A program made the translations under genes and the position numbers. A DNA stretch of 64,000 nt from Adenanthera pavonina (lineage: Eukaryota; Streptophyta; Magnoliopsida; Fabales; Fabaceae), in NCBI GenBank assembly GCA_026686845.1, contig JAIVEN010000022.1:23906001-23970000 (forward strand), in the 5' to 3' direction. Below are positions 24,670 through 35,230 of the stretch, piece after piece (position 1 is the first letter of the stretch; each line of letters opens with the position of its first letter). The notes under the pieces were generated by a model. The model was not told the DNA's origin. It saw only the letters and a list, made by a program, of their open reading frames with translations, and searched no databases.

Positions 24670-25822
24670 TCAGGCGATGTGTATATGGTATTATAAGAAG
24701 ATGTGTACCAGAGATGGAGATGACTCCTATCTTAGAACACTGTCATTCCTCTCCATATGGTGGACATCATGGTCCTAACAAGACAGCTACAAAGGTGTTG
24801 CAAAGTGAATTTTATTGGCCTACCCTTTTCAAGGATGCACGAACTTTTGTGACAAAATGTGACATGTGCCAAAGGACAAGTTCCATTAATAAGTGGCATG
24901 AGATGCCACAAACTGGAATTCTGGAAGTTGAGCCCTTTGATGTTTGGGGGCTTGATTTTATGGGTCCCTTTCCTCCTTTTAACGGTAACTTGTATATTTT
25001 AGTTAGTGTTGATTATGTCACTAAATGGTTAGAAGCAGTTGCACTGTCTAATAATACTACTGCTAGTGTGGTTAAGTTTGTGAAACAGTTGTTTGCTAGA
25101 TTTGGTGTCCCTCAAGCTTTTATTTGTGATAATGGGGTGCATTTTCAAAATTATCAATTTAAATCCCTATTAAAGAAATATGTGTGTCACTTTAAAACTA
25201 GCACTACTTTCCATCCTCAAACTAGTGGGTAAGTTGAAGTTTCTAATAGGGAGCTCAAAGGCATTCTAGAGAAGACTGTTAATGCATCAAGGAAAGATTG
25301 GTCACAAAAATTAAACGATGCATTGTAGGCATATAAGACTGCATTTAAAACACCTCTAGAAATGTCTCCCTATAGATTGATCTATGGAAAGTCTTGCCAC
25401 CTCCCTGTAGAGTTAGAGCATCATGCATATTGAGCTATACATAATCTTAATTATGACTTGAAAGCTGCAAGTGAGAGATGGCTGCTCCAAGTGACTGAGC
25501 TGGATGAAATTAGATGGGAATCTTTTGAGAATGCTCGCATTTATAAGGAGAGAACCAAGGCTTGGCATGACAAAAGAATAATAAAGAGAGAATTAAGATT
25601 GGATAGAAAGTGTTATTCAATTCACGTCTTAAATTTTTTCTAGGAAAATTGAAATCCAGATGGTCAGGACCATTTGAAGTTACTGATGTGCATTCTTATA
25701 GGGTTGTGGAAGTTCAAGGGCCTGATGATAATCGCTTTGTGTTTAATGGTCAGAGGCTCAAAATCTATTATGAAGGGGAATCGGTTGATGCACCACAATT
25801 AGTTCCTCTAAATGAAGTTTGA
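24670..25822 (+). pseudogene. Athila-type integrase, degenerate
   Basis: The zinc-binding HHCC region is visible at about 24735-24875 (HCHSSPYGGHH ... CDMCQ). The catalytic core follows with LDFMGPF (first Asp, about 24950), FICDNGVHF (second Asp, about 25120) and, past a stop at about 25230, SNRELKG carrying the glutamate. The C-terminal part has KSRWSGPFEVTDVHSYRVVE and a QRLKIYYEGE end (about 25640-25780). Several stops and one frame change break it. The 3' end at 25822 closes the pol region. Confidence 0.85.
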
Positions 25823-27330
25823 CATCCTTGCCACGACTTCGTCTAGCTATAGACATTAAATTTAGCACTTGTTGGGAGGCAACCCAATCTTTCTTCCTTT
25901 CTTTATTTTTCTATTTTCTTTCAATGTGTTTCATATTGATTTTTAGGTTCTAAGCCACTTGTGTGGACTTCTTCTCCAAACCAGATGACAAGGTTAAGTA
26001 ACAATTTAGGGAAGTTTCTAATCCTCCTCAAATTTCTTATTTTTAATTTATTTTAGTGCTTAATTTTAAGTATGGGGGAAAGTGTCAGCTCTTCAAGGAA
26101 TTTTTCAATGGTAAAAGGGATTTTTTTGACAATTTTTGAAAAAAAAAATTAGAGAGAGACATGGAAAAGAGACAGACCCAGCGTCGGATCCATTAAATTG
26201 GATTCACCCGGCGCCATGTAAAAAAAAAAGGGGAGATCACTCGGCACCGGATCCATGAATTTGGATCCACCCGGCGCCGGATGGACTCGGGTTCTTTGAA
26301 CCTGAGAATTTGTAAACTTCAACAGCAAGATGTTCTCTCCATTTTCGTCCTGTAGTTCCGTCTTTCCTCTCATCGGAAGCCCATCTTCCACCACCCTACA
26401 GTGATTTCGGCCACCCCTCTCCATTTTACACCTATTTATACTCTTTTCCACTGTTTAAATCCCTTCCCTCTCAAGATCCACCAATTGATTTTCAGTTGCA
26501 AGCCCCTCTACTGTGGTTGTGGCCATCTTAGCATCTAGGGTGAAGTTTTCTCTGGCTTTTCACGGTTGAGGCAGAGGGATCTTAGTTTAAGCATTACATC
26601 TTTAAGTTTTGACATCATATAGGCTTACAGTATGTTTACTCCCTCGATTTCTTTCAATGCCATCACTGTTGTGGTTATGGGAATCTTGGCTTCAGGTTTG
26701 ATATTGCATAAATTTTGAACCAAACTCAGTCTCTATAGTGCATATTTTTTTGGTTTTATAGATTAGAAATCCAAATAGGCTGATGTCTTTTACTTGGAAA
26801 TTTTGAGAATTGTTATGCCATGATAACGAATCATGCTATATTGATTATATGCTGTTTCTGATTTACCTTTCGTATGGTAGCTGTGTTCCATTTATGCATG
26901 CGTATATTCCCAGTTCTTATTGCTTGTTGAGGTGAAAGGTACTACCCTGTGTCTTTTGACTTGCTTATCCTAGGGGTCCTGCTAAACTTTGGTATAGATA
27001 AATGTAATCTGCATGGATACTGATCTGACTATTTTCCACTCCATTGTGGACCCCATTAGATGGTACTGATATGCATATTTCCCTACATGCTGGTATGGTC
27101 CACCCTTTTTGTTTTATAATGCCTATTATCTTCCTGGATAGGATCACTGCTAGGGTTGAAATTTTTTTTCTTTTGGCATATAATGGGTGAATGTTGATTA
27201 TGAACTTTACTTTTGCATTAGTTATATAGTTGCTCATTTCTCCAGATAATGTGTGAGTTCGGTTCCTGATTGCTTTCTTGATTAGAAATGTACTTAAAGA
27301 AAGCCTCCTCTTTGTTTTTCAAGTATACAT
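25823..27330 (+). other. Non-coding 3' region of the Athila-type element
   Basis: This is the long spacer between integrase and the env-like frame. No coding family is recognised. A stretch around 26160-26290 repeats GGATCCA and CCCGGCGCC/CGGCACCGG motifs like those in the LTRs. AT-rich sequence follows. Confidence 0.6.
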
Positions 27331-28485
27331 ATGGCAAGAGGAAGCTCTTCTCGTGGCAACCCATCTAAGGCAAGTTCATCTCACTCCACCGCTGATCCAC
27401 CTCTACCTCCACCTCACTCACACCAATGTACAAGCGCGGACAATGAAGCCTGGTGCAATGCAAGGAAAGATAATCCATTCATTTATGAGAAGACGATACA
27501 GCAATTGAAGACCAATTTCATTTGAGCCAATTATATCAACGACTTGGATGTGGAGGCATTCTCTTATTGTATGGACCTCACTACCTTGACTTGGTTAAAC
27601 AATTCTATGCCAACACCGAACATAAGGACTCAAAAACTGAATAGAGCATAGTTCCATCCGTCAAGGGGATTTCATTAATCATCACACCTGAGCGGTTATC
27701 TCAGCTCTTAGGGCTCCTACAACAGGGTCCTATTTTAAACTCTACTAGAGACTGGATTTCTTTGGATCCCACTTAGACAATCCTTCAAGCCATGAATGAT
27801 CTTTAGATCTAGTGGGCGTCCACCAGGGATACTCAAAGGCAAGCCCTTCTCACAAAACCACTAGCCATTCCTCACAGGTTACTCATCTATCTCATGAGCT
27901 TCAACATCATACCGCACGTAAGCAGCCTGAATGAAGTATAATTCATTGACTTGTACTTACTTTAAAAGATGGCACACGGTATAGGGAATATCCGAGGGAT
28001 ACCACTGGCCCATATCATCATCCACTCTATCAGGAAAGTCATCCAGGCCAAATGCAAAAAGACGGCCTTCTTATTCACTATCCTGATTAATGTTCTGATG
28101 GAGGCTGTGGGAGTTGATGTGAGTGGGGAGGTTGCCAGAACACCAATTGATAATGATGTACTATAAAAGTGGATGGGGTTTGGAGAAAAAGAGATGAGGG
28201 ACCCCCACAACTAGTTCCCAAAGCACATGATATAGCTAAGGCTGCCCCAGAATAACCAGCTGAGGACCCCGAACCATCACAACCAGCTGTCCAGGTTCAG
28301 CAACCATGACCTAAGTATAGCCTGCTGAAGTGACTTCTGAAGAAGATAACCTGCATGGAGAAAATAATTGATGAAATGCGACAAGAACAAGTCGAACGTG
28401 ATCGAAGGGATGAGGAGCATCGGCAGCATACTGAGGCGTTACTACATCAGCTAATCCAAACTAGACAGCCTCCACCACGATGATT
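27331..28485 (+). pseudogene. Env-like region of the Athila-type element, decayed
   Basis: Many Athila-lineage elements carry a third reading frame after pol, called env-like. At the matching position here an ATG opens a serine/histidine/proline-rich N-terminus (27331-27520: MARGSSSRGNPSKASSS and following) that stops after 64 codons. Coding-like pieces continue in shifting frames to about 28480, including a 65-codon piece at 27969-28166 and a charged, coiled-coil-like tail near 28340-28440. I infer the identity from position and N-terminal composition; no membrane-fusion features are evident and the frame is broken many times. Confidence 0.5.
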
Positions 28486-28844
28486 TAGATCATTTAATTT
28501 TTTTTTATCTTTACATTTTTCCCTTTCTTTTTCATTTTTTTAGTAATTAAGTAGAATTTTTTTTCCTTTTGATTGTCTTTTGATTTGCTTCACCTCTTCC
28601 CTCTGAGTTTTTGTATAACCAGAATAGTACCTGAGATGCAGTTATAGAACAATTGTAGAAAATTGTACCACCACCAACATACGCTAGGGAAGTATTAGTT
28701 TTCTTTTCACTTGTCTTGTTTACCATGTTTAATATTGAGGACAGTGTTCGTGCTAAGTGTGGGGGGAGCATAAATTAGAAAAAAAAATTAAGCAACTAAA
28801 TTTTTTTTTCTAATTTATTTTGCATTTATTTCTACTTTTGAATT

Positions 28845-30609
28845 TGTTAGCAAGACTGACTTCCCAAGAGGGGGGGTGAATTGGGAAGATTGAATTTTTT
28901 CTGCACAAAGTAAAGTAAGTGAAGATATCACAGTATAATGAAAACAATGCGTAAAACAGAGCAAGCAGAAAAGTAAAGATAGGGAGAAGAAAACTCAGTA
29001 ATTTATCCTGGTTCGGTCTTTTCACTTGACCTACATCCAGTCCTCAAGACACCTCTTGAGATTTATCCACTATACAACAAGAATTTCAATGGGCTTCTTG
29101 CTAAGGCCACAGTACATGAGTATGCTCTGTTTCTGAGCTCTCTCAAACTCTCCAAGCACTTTCACTATGTGCTTCCCAATTTCCTTGTGAATACCCCTCA
29201 CAAGTAAATCTATCTTCCAGATGAAGAGTAGATTGATTACAATAAAATAACTCTCTTGAAAGAGTAGATATGAAAGTTTCAGTACAAGTATAGAAGTTGA
29301 GAGGGTAAAAGCTTTTGAGAAAAGATTTAGCAGAAATTCGGTACACACTTGTTTTTTTTGTTACCCACAACTTCAAATGTTGTTGTATTTATAGATTTAG
29401 GTCTCAAATATCCGTTAGAGACTTTAATCTATCCGTTGGAGAAGTTATCCAACGGTTACTCTGAAAAACTATCCGTTTACCAACCGCATTTAATGTTTCT
29501 GACATACTGAAATTCGAATTTTGGCTGGTCAACAGACGAATTTCGAAGGAACCGAAGGTTAAAGCTTCCAACGTTACAACACGAAGTTCGTCTGTTCATT
29601 AAGTGAAATTCGAATTTTGAAACTTACAAAACATTTTCACAATGTGACATACGAATTTTCAAGAAGAAAACTTTTTTCGGTTAAGTGTGAACAGTGTTTT
29701 CAATTTGCTACAGTGCCCTCGAAATTCGAATTTTGAAAGGGTGAAATTCGTCTGTCAGAGAGACTCTTTCCAAACTAATTTCATCATTCGAATGTTGCTG
29801 TTTCACTTAAACAGACTTAAGATTTTTGCTTCTGAAATTCGAATTTCAATGTTCAAAGTTCGTCTGTCAGAGAGCAGTTTTGAAACTTAAATCATTCTTG
29901 ATCTCAGATGAACTTTAACATAGTATCAGACGTATTTCTTCTATTCTCTCAAATTTTGTTTTGTCTGAAATTTGAATTTTGGAGACTTAAAGTTCGTCTG
30001 TTACAAAGAAGCTTTTTTCAGACTTATATGAAAATTCGAATGTTGGCAGTTCAAAATTCGTCTGTCATAGAGTATTTATCAAACTCAATTTCATTTTGAT
30101 TTCAGATGCATTTTATCATAGTCTCAGACGAATTTCTTTGGTTTTCACAAACTTCATTTTTTCTTGAAATTCGAATTTTGAAAGTGTGAAGTTCGTCTGT
30201 TACCAGAAAGGCTTCTTTCAGACTAGATGAAAATTCGAATTTTGAGCAGCCAAAATTCGTCTGACAGAGAGCCATCTCTTCAGACTCATTCAGTTTCAGC
30301 TCGAAGTTCGAACTTCCAAAGGCAAAGTTCGAATTTCCAACTTGACAGTTTAGCTTAATCTTTCAACCTTCGTCTGTTTGTGGGTGTTTTTCAAATAGGT
30401 AAAGATTTAACACAAAATCAAGGTTTGAAAACATCTTTTTCTCAAATCAAAATCTTTTACCCAATCATAACAAAAACTAAAGATCCTACAAGAGATCTAA
30501 CAGCAAATACTCATAAAGTCTTCACTTGACACAGCTTTGATCTCCTTTGATATTTTCAATTCAAGCTCTTGAGTGTTGTTTTACAATCATCAAAACTCTT
30601 GATTCAACA
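28845..30609 (-). mobile_element. Solo LTR of a Sirevirus-like Ty1/Copia element, reversed
   Basis: A perfect 5-bp target duplication GAATT flanks it (28840-28844 and 30610-30614). Read on the minus strand it starts TGTTGAATCAAGAGTTTTGA and ends TAACA. It matches, in reverse orientation, the LTR at 39926-41445: same start, same GTTGTATTTATAGATTT-type block and same TTGGGAA...TAACA end. There is no internal coding region, so it is the product of recombination between two LTRs. It is inserted in the 3' part of the Athila-type element and is therefore younger. The interior from about 29500 to 30380 is an array of TTCGAA-centred palindromes and TTCGTCTG motifs. Confidence 0.88.
29500..30380. repeat. 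Array of TTCGAA palindromes and TTCGTCTG motifs in the solo LTR
   Basis: At least ten TTCGAA cores occur, most in the fuller palindrome AAATTCGAATTT or one mismatch from it (for example near 29513, 29607, 29720, 29836, 30168 and 30232). About 20-30 bp after many of them comes TTCGTCTGT or a close variant (near 29585, 29747, 29858, 29992, 30056, 30189, 30257 and 30368). Spacing is irregular, roughly 50-130 bp, with CAGAGAG often following the second motif. The short plus-strand frames at 29687-30099 are produced by this array. Confidence 0.75.
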
Positions 30610-30949
30610 GAATTGACAACCATCTATATCCTACTATTTAAGTACATTTGCTATCTTGAAAGTCGTGAGTCTAAACTTCATTGTTAACTAAGTGAGATAG
30701 ACAACTAATTGATAATAAGAAAGGAATCATGAAACCCAAAATTGTGCACTAATAGCTAGCTTCTGAGAGATGAAAATAAGTAGTCAAATAAGTGGGATAA
30801 TGAATTATAAATTTATTTTTGAACTTGCATGGTTTCAATTAGAATTTATGAGCATTATTATGTGTGAGACATGACTCAGGAAGCTGAAAAAAATGTGTGA
30901 AAAAAAAAAAATATATATATATATATATATTTATCCACTCCATTGGTTT

Positions 30950-31120
30950 GACCTGTGCTAAGTAATCGAGGGTACGCATCACAAATGTGAGGCCTTCACG
31001 TCAAAAGGTGCAAAGTGAGCTATGAGTGAGCCGAAGGCATCTTTGTGCCAAAGTGATGTTAGCCTGAGTAACCGGGAGTATGCATCACAAATGCAAGACC
31101 TTCACGTTAAAAGGGCGGAT
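30950..31120. repeat. Two-copy direct repeat in the Athila 3' region
   Basis: Two related units begin near 30960 and 31064, sharing ATGCATCACAAATG-like (ACGCATCACAAATG in copy 1) and CCTTCACGT(C/T)AAAAGG, about 104 bp apart and diverged. They lie between the env-like remnant and the 3' LTR. A (TA)n run precedes them at about 30910-30932. Confidence 0.65.
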
Positions 31121-31536
31121 GACGACCAAAGAAAAGCAATGATCCCTAGATAAAATTAAAGCACAAAAGGTGGGGGGGGGGAATGCTTTGGTGCATAAAA
31201 TGAAACCTGAGGATCTCTTGTTATTGAATTGGCTCTCATATGATTTTAAATTGAGGTATTGCAAATTTTGAAATAAGTATCGTAATTTTCAATCTACTTG
31301 TCTGGCTGGTTATTGACACTAATTATAGGTTGGTTGGCACACACCATTGGTTTTGTGAATGTGATTAAAAACCTATTGGCTAGATATTGAGCTGAGTAGT
31401 CCACATATACATTATACTCTTTGACTGGATAGGTAGTGGGTTGTTCTTAAATTTTGGAAATAGGTGGATGTGAATTTTATGTAAAAAAATTCTTTGATCT
31501 CATGTTTAGTGTTTGCTTGAGGACAATCAAAAGTTC

Positions 31537-31551
31537 AAGTGTGGGGGGATT
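31537..31551 (+). other. Polypurine tract of the Athila-type element
   Basis: The purine-rich string AGTGTGGGGGGA lies immediately before the 3' LTR start (TGATATGTC at 31552). This is the usual position of the plus-strand primer for reverse transcription. Confidence 0.8.
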
Positions 31552-32893
31552 TGATATGTCTATTTTATACCTACAAAATATCCACATTTGATATTATTTT
31601 CCTTGAAAAATGTTGTGTTTTGATATAAATTTTGCATGATTCTATATAATTTAAGATATATTTATATTTTGGGAAAATTTTGAGGGCATGTGAGAATTTT
31701 AGAGTGAAAGAGGAAGGCAAGAAAGCATAAGAAAAAAACCCATCCAGTCTTAATTATACTCCTCACCTGTGGCCGGGTGAGGAGGCGTGGAGGAACAATT
31801 AACGTGAGTTGACCCTGCGCGTCAACCACATGTGCATATTACTCGGCGCGAGTGAGAAGCAAAAGTAAACAAATATATAATTCACCCAGTGCTGGCTGAA
31901 TTAAAGGAAGAATGATGCGGCGCCCGATGAAGGTGTTCAGTAGCAATATTAAAATTTCATCCACGAGGTCATACCGAGGATATAAATAAGGATTTTAAGA
32001 ATGAAAAAAAAGGAAAGAATCACTATTCTGAGCCCTAGAAGACTTATTCCAAATTCTCTGGAGTTTAGAGGGAGCATTTTGAAGGTAAATTTGAGAGGAT
32101 TGAATGTGTCGTGAAGGTGAATCACTCTATTCATCTACTACTTTTCTTTCTTTAGATTTTATTATGATGATTTGGGAATTTATTCTTATTTTGTTTTGAG
32201 AATAATATTTATGCGTAACTAATTTTTCCAGTTAGGGATAGGGATGTAGTCTAACTGGGATTTATTAGAATTTATTCTGAATTTTGACTCTTGTTTCTGA
32301 TTGAATTCTTCCAATATATTTATGTTTAATTATATCTATCTCTTTTATGCTTCATTGGGGATTTTATGATTTGCCACCATGAAATTCATTCTGTGGGTAA
32401 ACTTGATAGATTGAAAGGTGAAGAGCGAACCTAGACCTAGAGAGATAGACATAAACAACAATTCTAGATATAGAATTAAGGGTTTATGGTAACTTTAGTT
32501 ATAACTTCAAGATTTAATTAGGGATTTTAGTTGGACGAGAGTGAATTAAAATCTAATTGAATACAGACTAATTGACTGAAAGGTAATTAGGATAATTTAG
32601 AAATAACTGTCACTATAATTATAGAAGGAGTCAATTTAAAAGTAACTTTAGTTGTCTCGAGAAGATGAAACTCAATTCTCTAATGCTCTCAGTGATTGAA
32701 TTAAGTTCAAATAGTTGCTTTTATTATTGTTTTTCTCTTAGCTTAATCTTTGATTAATGTTTCACAAATCGTTTGTCTTAACTAAAATTATTTAATTGAG
32801 TAAATCACAACCTCGCTTAGGTTCAACCTCTAGAATACTCCAGGGACTTTTTATTACTGTGATAGACCCTGTATACTTGCAGGATCTCGATCA
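31552..32893 (+). repeat. 3' LTR of the Athila-type element
   Basis: It begins TGATATGTCTATTTTAT, ends CTCGATCA and aligns with 18942-20287. Differences are mainly transitions plus small deletions, such as loss of several bases in the GC-rich block near 31815-31855. The decay pattern fits deamination of methylated cytosines over time. Confidence 0.9.
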
Positions 32894-33180
32894 ATACTCC
32901 TTCCACGTGTCCTATTATAAAACATATTTTTAGATAATTAATGTTTTAAAATATAAATTTTTTTATCAGATCTATACAACATTTAATATTTATTTTTTAT
33001 TTTATCATTTTTAGGAATACTCAAAAGAGTTATGGTGGAAAAAGATTAAGAGAGATATAATTAAAATGGGTTATAATTTGATAAGGGTAATTTTGAAAAG
33101 TTATAGTAATTTTTGAAAATATCTAAACTTTTTATTAATTTCTTAGTAAATATGACTTATAATAGGAATAGACAAAATAC
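32894..33180. mobile_element. Possible Stowaway-like MITE beside the Athila 3' LTR
   Basis: The left end CTCCTTCCACGTGTCCTATTA begins a few bases after the LTR; an inverted relative (CCTATTATAAGTCATATTT) is read on the minus strand from about 33170 down to 33140. The pairing CCTATTATAA...CATATTT in inverted orientation supports a MITE of about 280 bp. The outer right terminus is eroded. The Athila-type element appears to have inserted at or very near its left end. Confidence 0.4.
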
Positions 33181-34559
33181 TAAAAAATTTCTTTGTTTTG
33201 GTTTGTACTTTATATCTTTTGTTATCTCTTAAATTATGGTTAATGAATTTAACTCATTTCAAGTATACCTATGTTTATGTTTTCTTCATTAATTGATTCC
33301 ATCTCAATTTTTATTTAATTCATAAACTCTACTAGCATTAATTTATATTTAATTAAAAAGGTTTAATTCAATTGTAAGTAACTTCTTTCAATTAAATAAT
33401 AGTAACACCTGGATAGGGATTTAGGGTCTTAATTAATTCTTTATCCAATGGAAGCCTTCTAAGTTAATTCTTGTCGGGCATGTAATTAACATAGTGTGGA
33501 CAGAATTCTTTTAATATAAACCCCATCAGAAGTAGTTCCATTTTTGGACTTTTGGTCTTTGAATTGAATTCTATAATTGATCAATAACCTTTGTCTAGGT
33601 TTGGTAAATATGAAAATGATTTTATAAAAAAGGAGAGGAAAGAAAAATCCTTTTATAATATGTTTGCTATACGTTATTTAAGCTTTTTAGGAATAAAAAT
33701 AGCCTTTTAATGGAAACTTATTTTTTCTCTTACTTTCTCTTTCCATTTTCTTTAAAAATATTTTTTCTTATCAAACATAGCCTTAATTAGGTTGCATTTG
33801 GAACATATATAAAAAATAAATTTGAGAGAAAAAGAAATATGTGATGGAAAGTATTTTAATTGTATTTGCTAAATGCAATATAACTTTCTAAGAAAGATAG
33901 TTTTTCATATTTATATGAGAAAGTTTTTCCATTTTTATTTCCATTTCATACTAAATGGGCTCTAAGTATAAAGAGTGTTCAAGAATTTTTTTTAGTGTAA
34001 ACTGAGGAAAATCCAAAATTTTCTCCCTAAATTTTCTTTATTTTAACAAGAAGTTGAAAATTCATGATTCATTAACATACCGTGCATTAATTAATTTCTA
34101 TCTCGAAATTACATGTATATATTTATTAATACACATAAAATGTAATTTAATTGTATTTATTTTGGAGGAGGATGTTAAATATTTGTTGATTTATCTGTTA
34201 CTTTTGCTGACCAACAATTTGCTAACTTGGGAAAGTTATTTATCGCTTTTATTTCCCCTTTTGGTATCTAACCCTTTCGCTAGATATGCATTGATTCGAT
34301 TTATATATTCCTGTTGATAGATGGGATGCTGCGTTAAGGTATAGCGTTTTTGGTGAATCAATAATGACGGAGTAATTTGTCTTCCTAGATGCCCATATAA
34401 TTCATGGAATTTTTTGAGGGTCAAAATACTGCATCATAATTGAACAATCATATTACGCTTCCCACCAAAAAGAAAAAATCATATTACACTCCATCCATTT
34501 CCTTTTATATATATGGCTTGATGTTTTAGCATATAGGTTAAAAACTATAATTAATATGT
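33181..34559. other. AT-rich intergenic DNA
   Basis: I see no gene, RNA or bounded repeat. The 87-codon frame at 34054-34317 is leucine/isoleucine-rich by AT composition alone and has no family resemblance. Confidence 0.5.
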
Positions 34560-34568
34560 TAAATTTTT

Positions 34569-35221
34569 GGGGAAATGACACGTGAAGATCAAAACTTTCA
34601 ATTAATCCTATTTTAGGACTAAAAAATTTAAAAATACCAGAAAAAGACCATGATATCAAATTGATCAAAATTCTAAATACGAAATAACCTAAATGCCATT
34701 GTTAAAACGTTTTACACTCAATATTTACTTTTTACTACTCTTCTTCTAAAATTTAACACTTAACTTCCTCAATTTTACACTGGACACAATAAAAAATTCA
34801 ATTCTCAGAATTTTACACTTGTCTTCTGCGTTTTACTACTCATGTTCCACGATTTGACACTTAAGACCCCCGATTGTACACTGGATAAGTTTCAGAATTT
34901 TATACTCAACTTTTATTTTTTACTACTCAATATCTACTTTTTACTATTCTTTTTCATAAATTTGACACTAAACTTCCTTAATTTTATACTTATATTCCAC
35001 AATGTGTTCAGTGTAAACTTGAAGATATTCAGTGTCAAATTTATGAAAAAGAGTAGTAAAAAATAGATCTTGAGTGTAAAATATTTTAACAAGGGCATTT
35101 AGGTCATTTCATTTTTACATTTTTAATTAATTTGAGATTATTGTCCTTTTTTGGTATTTTCGAATTTTTTGTCCTAAAATGGAATTAATTGAAAATTTTG
35201 GTCCTCAAGTGTCATTTCCCC
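34569..35221. mobile_element. Mutator-like MITE with long inverted ends
   Basis: A perfect 9-bp duplication TAAATTTTT flanks it (34560-34568 and 35222-35230), the Mutator-superfamily length. The inverted termini begin GGGGAAATGACAC(G/T)TGA and continue with matches for about 60 bp, through AATTAAT and ATTTTAGGAC. The interior has repeated TTTTACACT and TTTTTACTACTC motifs, and complementary copies near the right end (GAGTAGTAAAAAA, GAGTGTAAAA), so most of the element can fold into a hairpin. It is non-coding, 653 bp. Confidence 0.85.
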
Positions 35222-35230
35222 TAAATTTTT

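Larger units (their letters stand above)
18942..32893 (+). mobile_element. Athila-type Ty3/Gypsy LTR retrotransposon, degenerate
   Basis: Direct LTRs (18942-20287 and 31552-32893) enclose, in order, a primer-binding site, gag, protease, reverse transcriptase, RNase H, integrase, a long 3' region with an env-like remnant, and a polypurine tract. Flanking pentamers ATATT (18937-18941) and ATACT (32894-32898) agree at 4 of 5 bases. The tRNA-Asp-type primer site, the gag and protease signature blocks and the long post-integrase region place it in the Athila lineage. The span is 13.95 kb, of which 1765 bp is a later solo Copia LTR. Gag begins with a stop at its third codon, and every domain is broken by stops or frameshifts, so the copy cannot encode working proteins. 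In the first 165 bp the two LTRs differ at roughly a tenth of positions, mostly transitions, indicating an old insertion. Confidence 0.92.

Noticed and set aside
29500..30380. Regular repeated palindromes considered as a CRISPR-like array
   Set aside because: Spacing is irregular, the motifs are short and variable, the host is a plant and the array lies within an LTR defined by target duplications.
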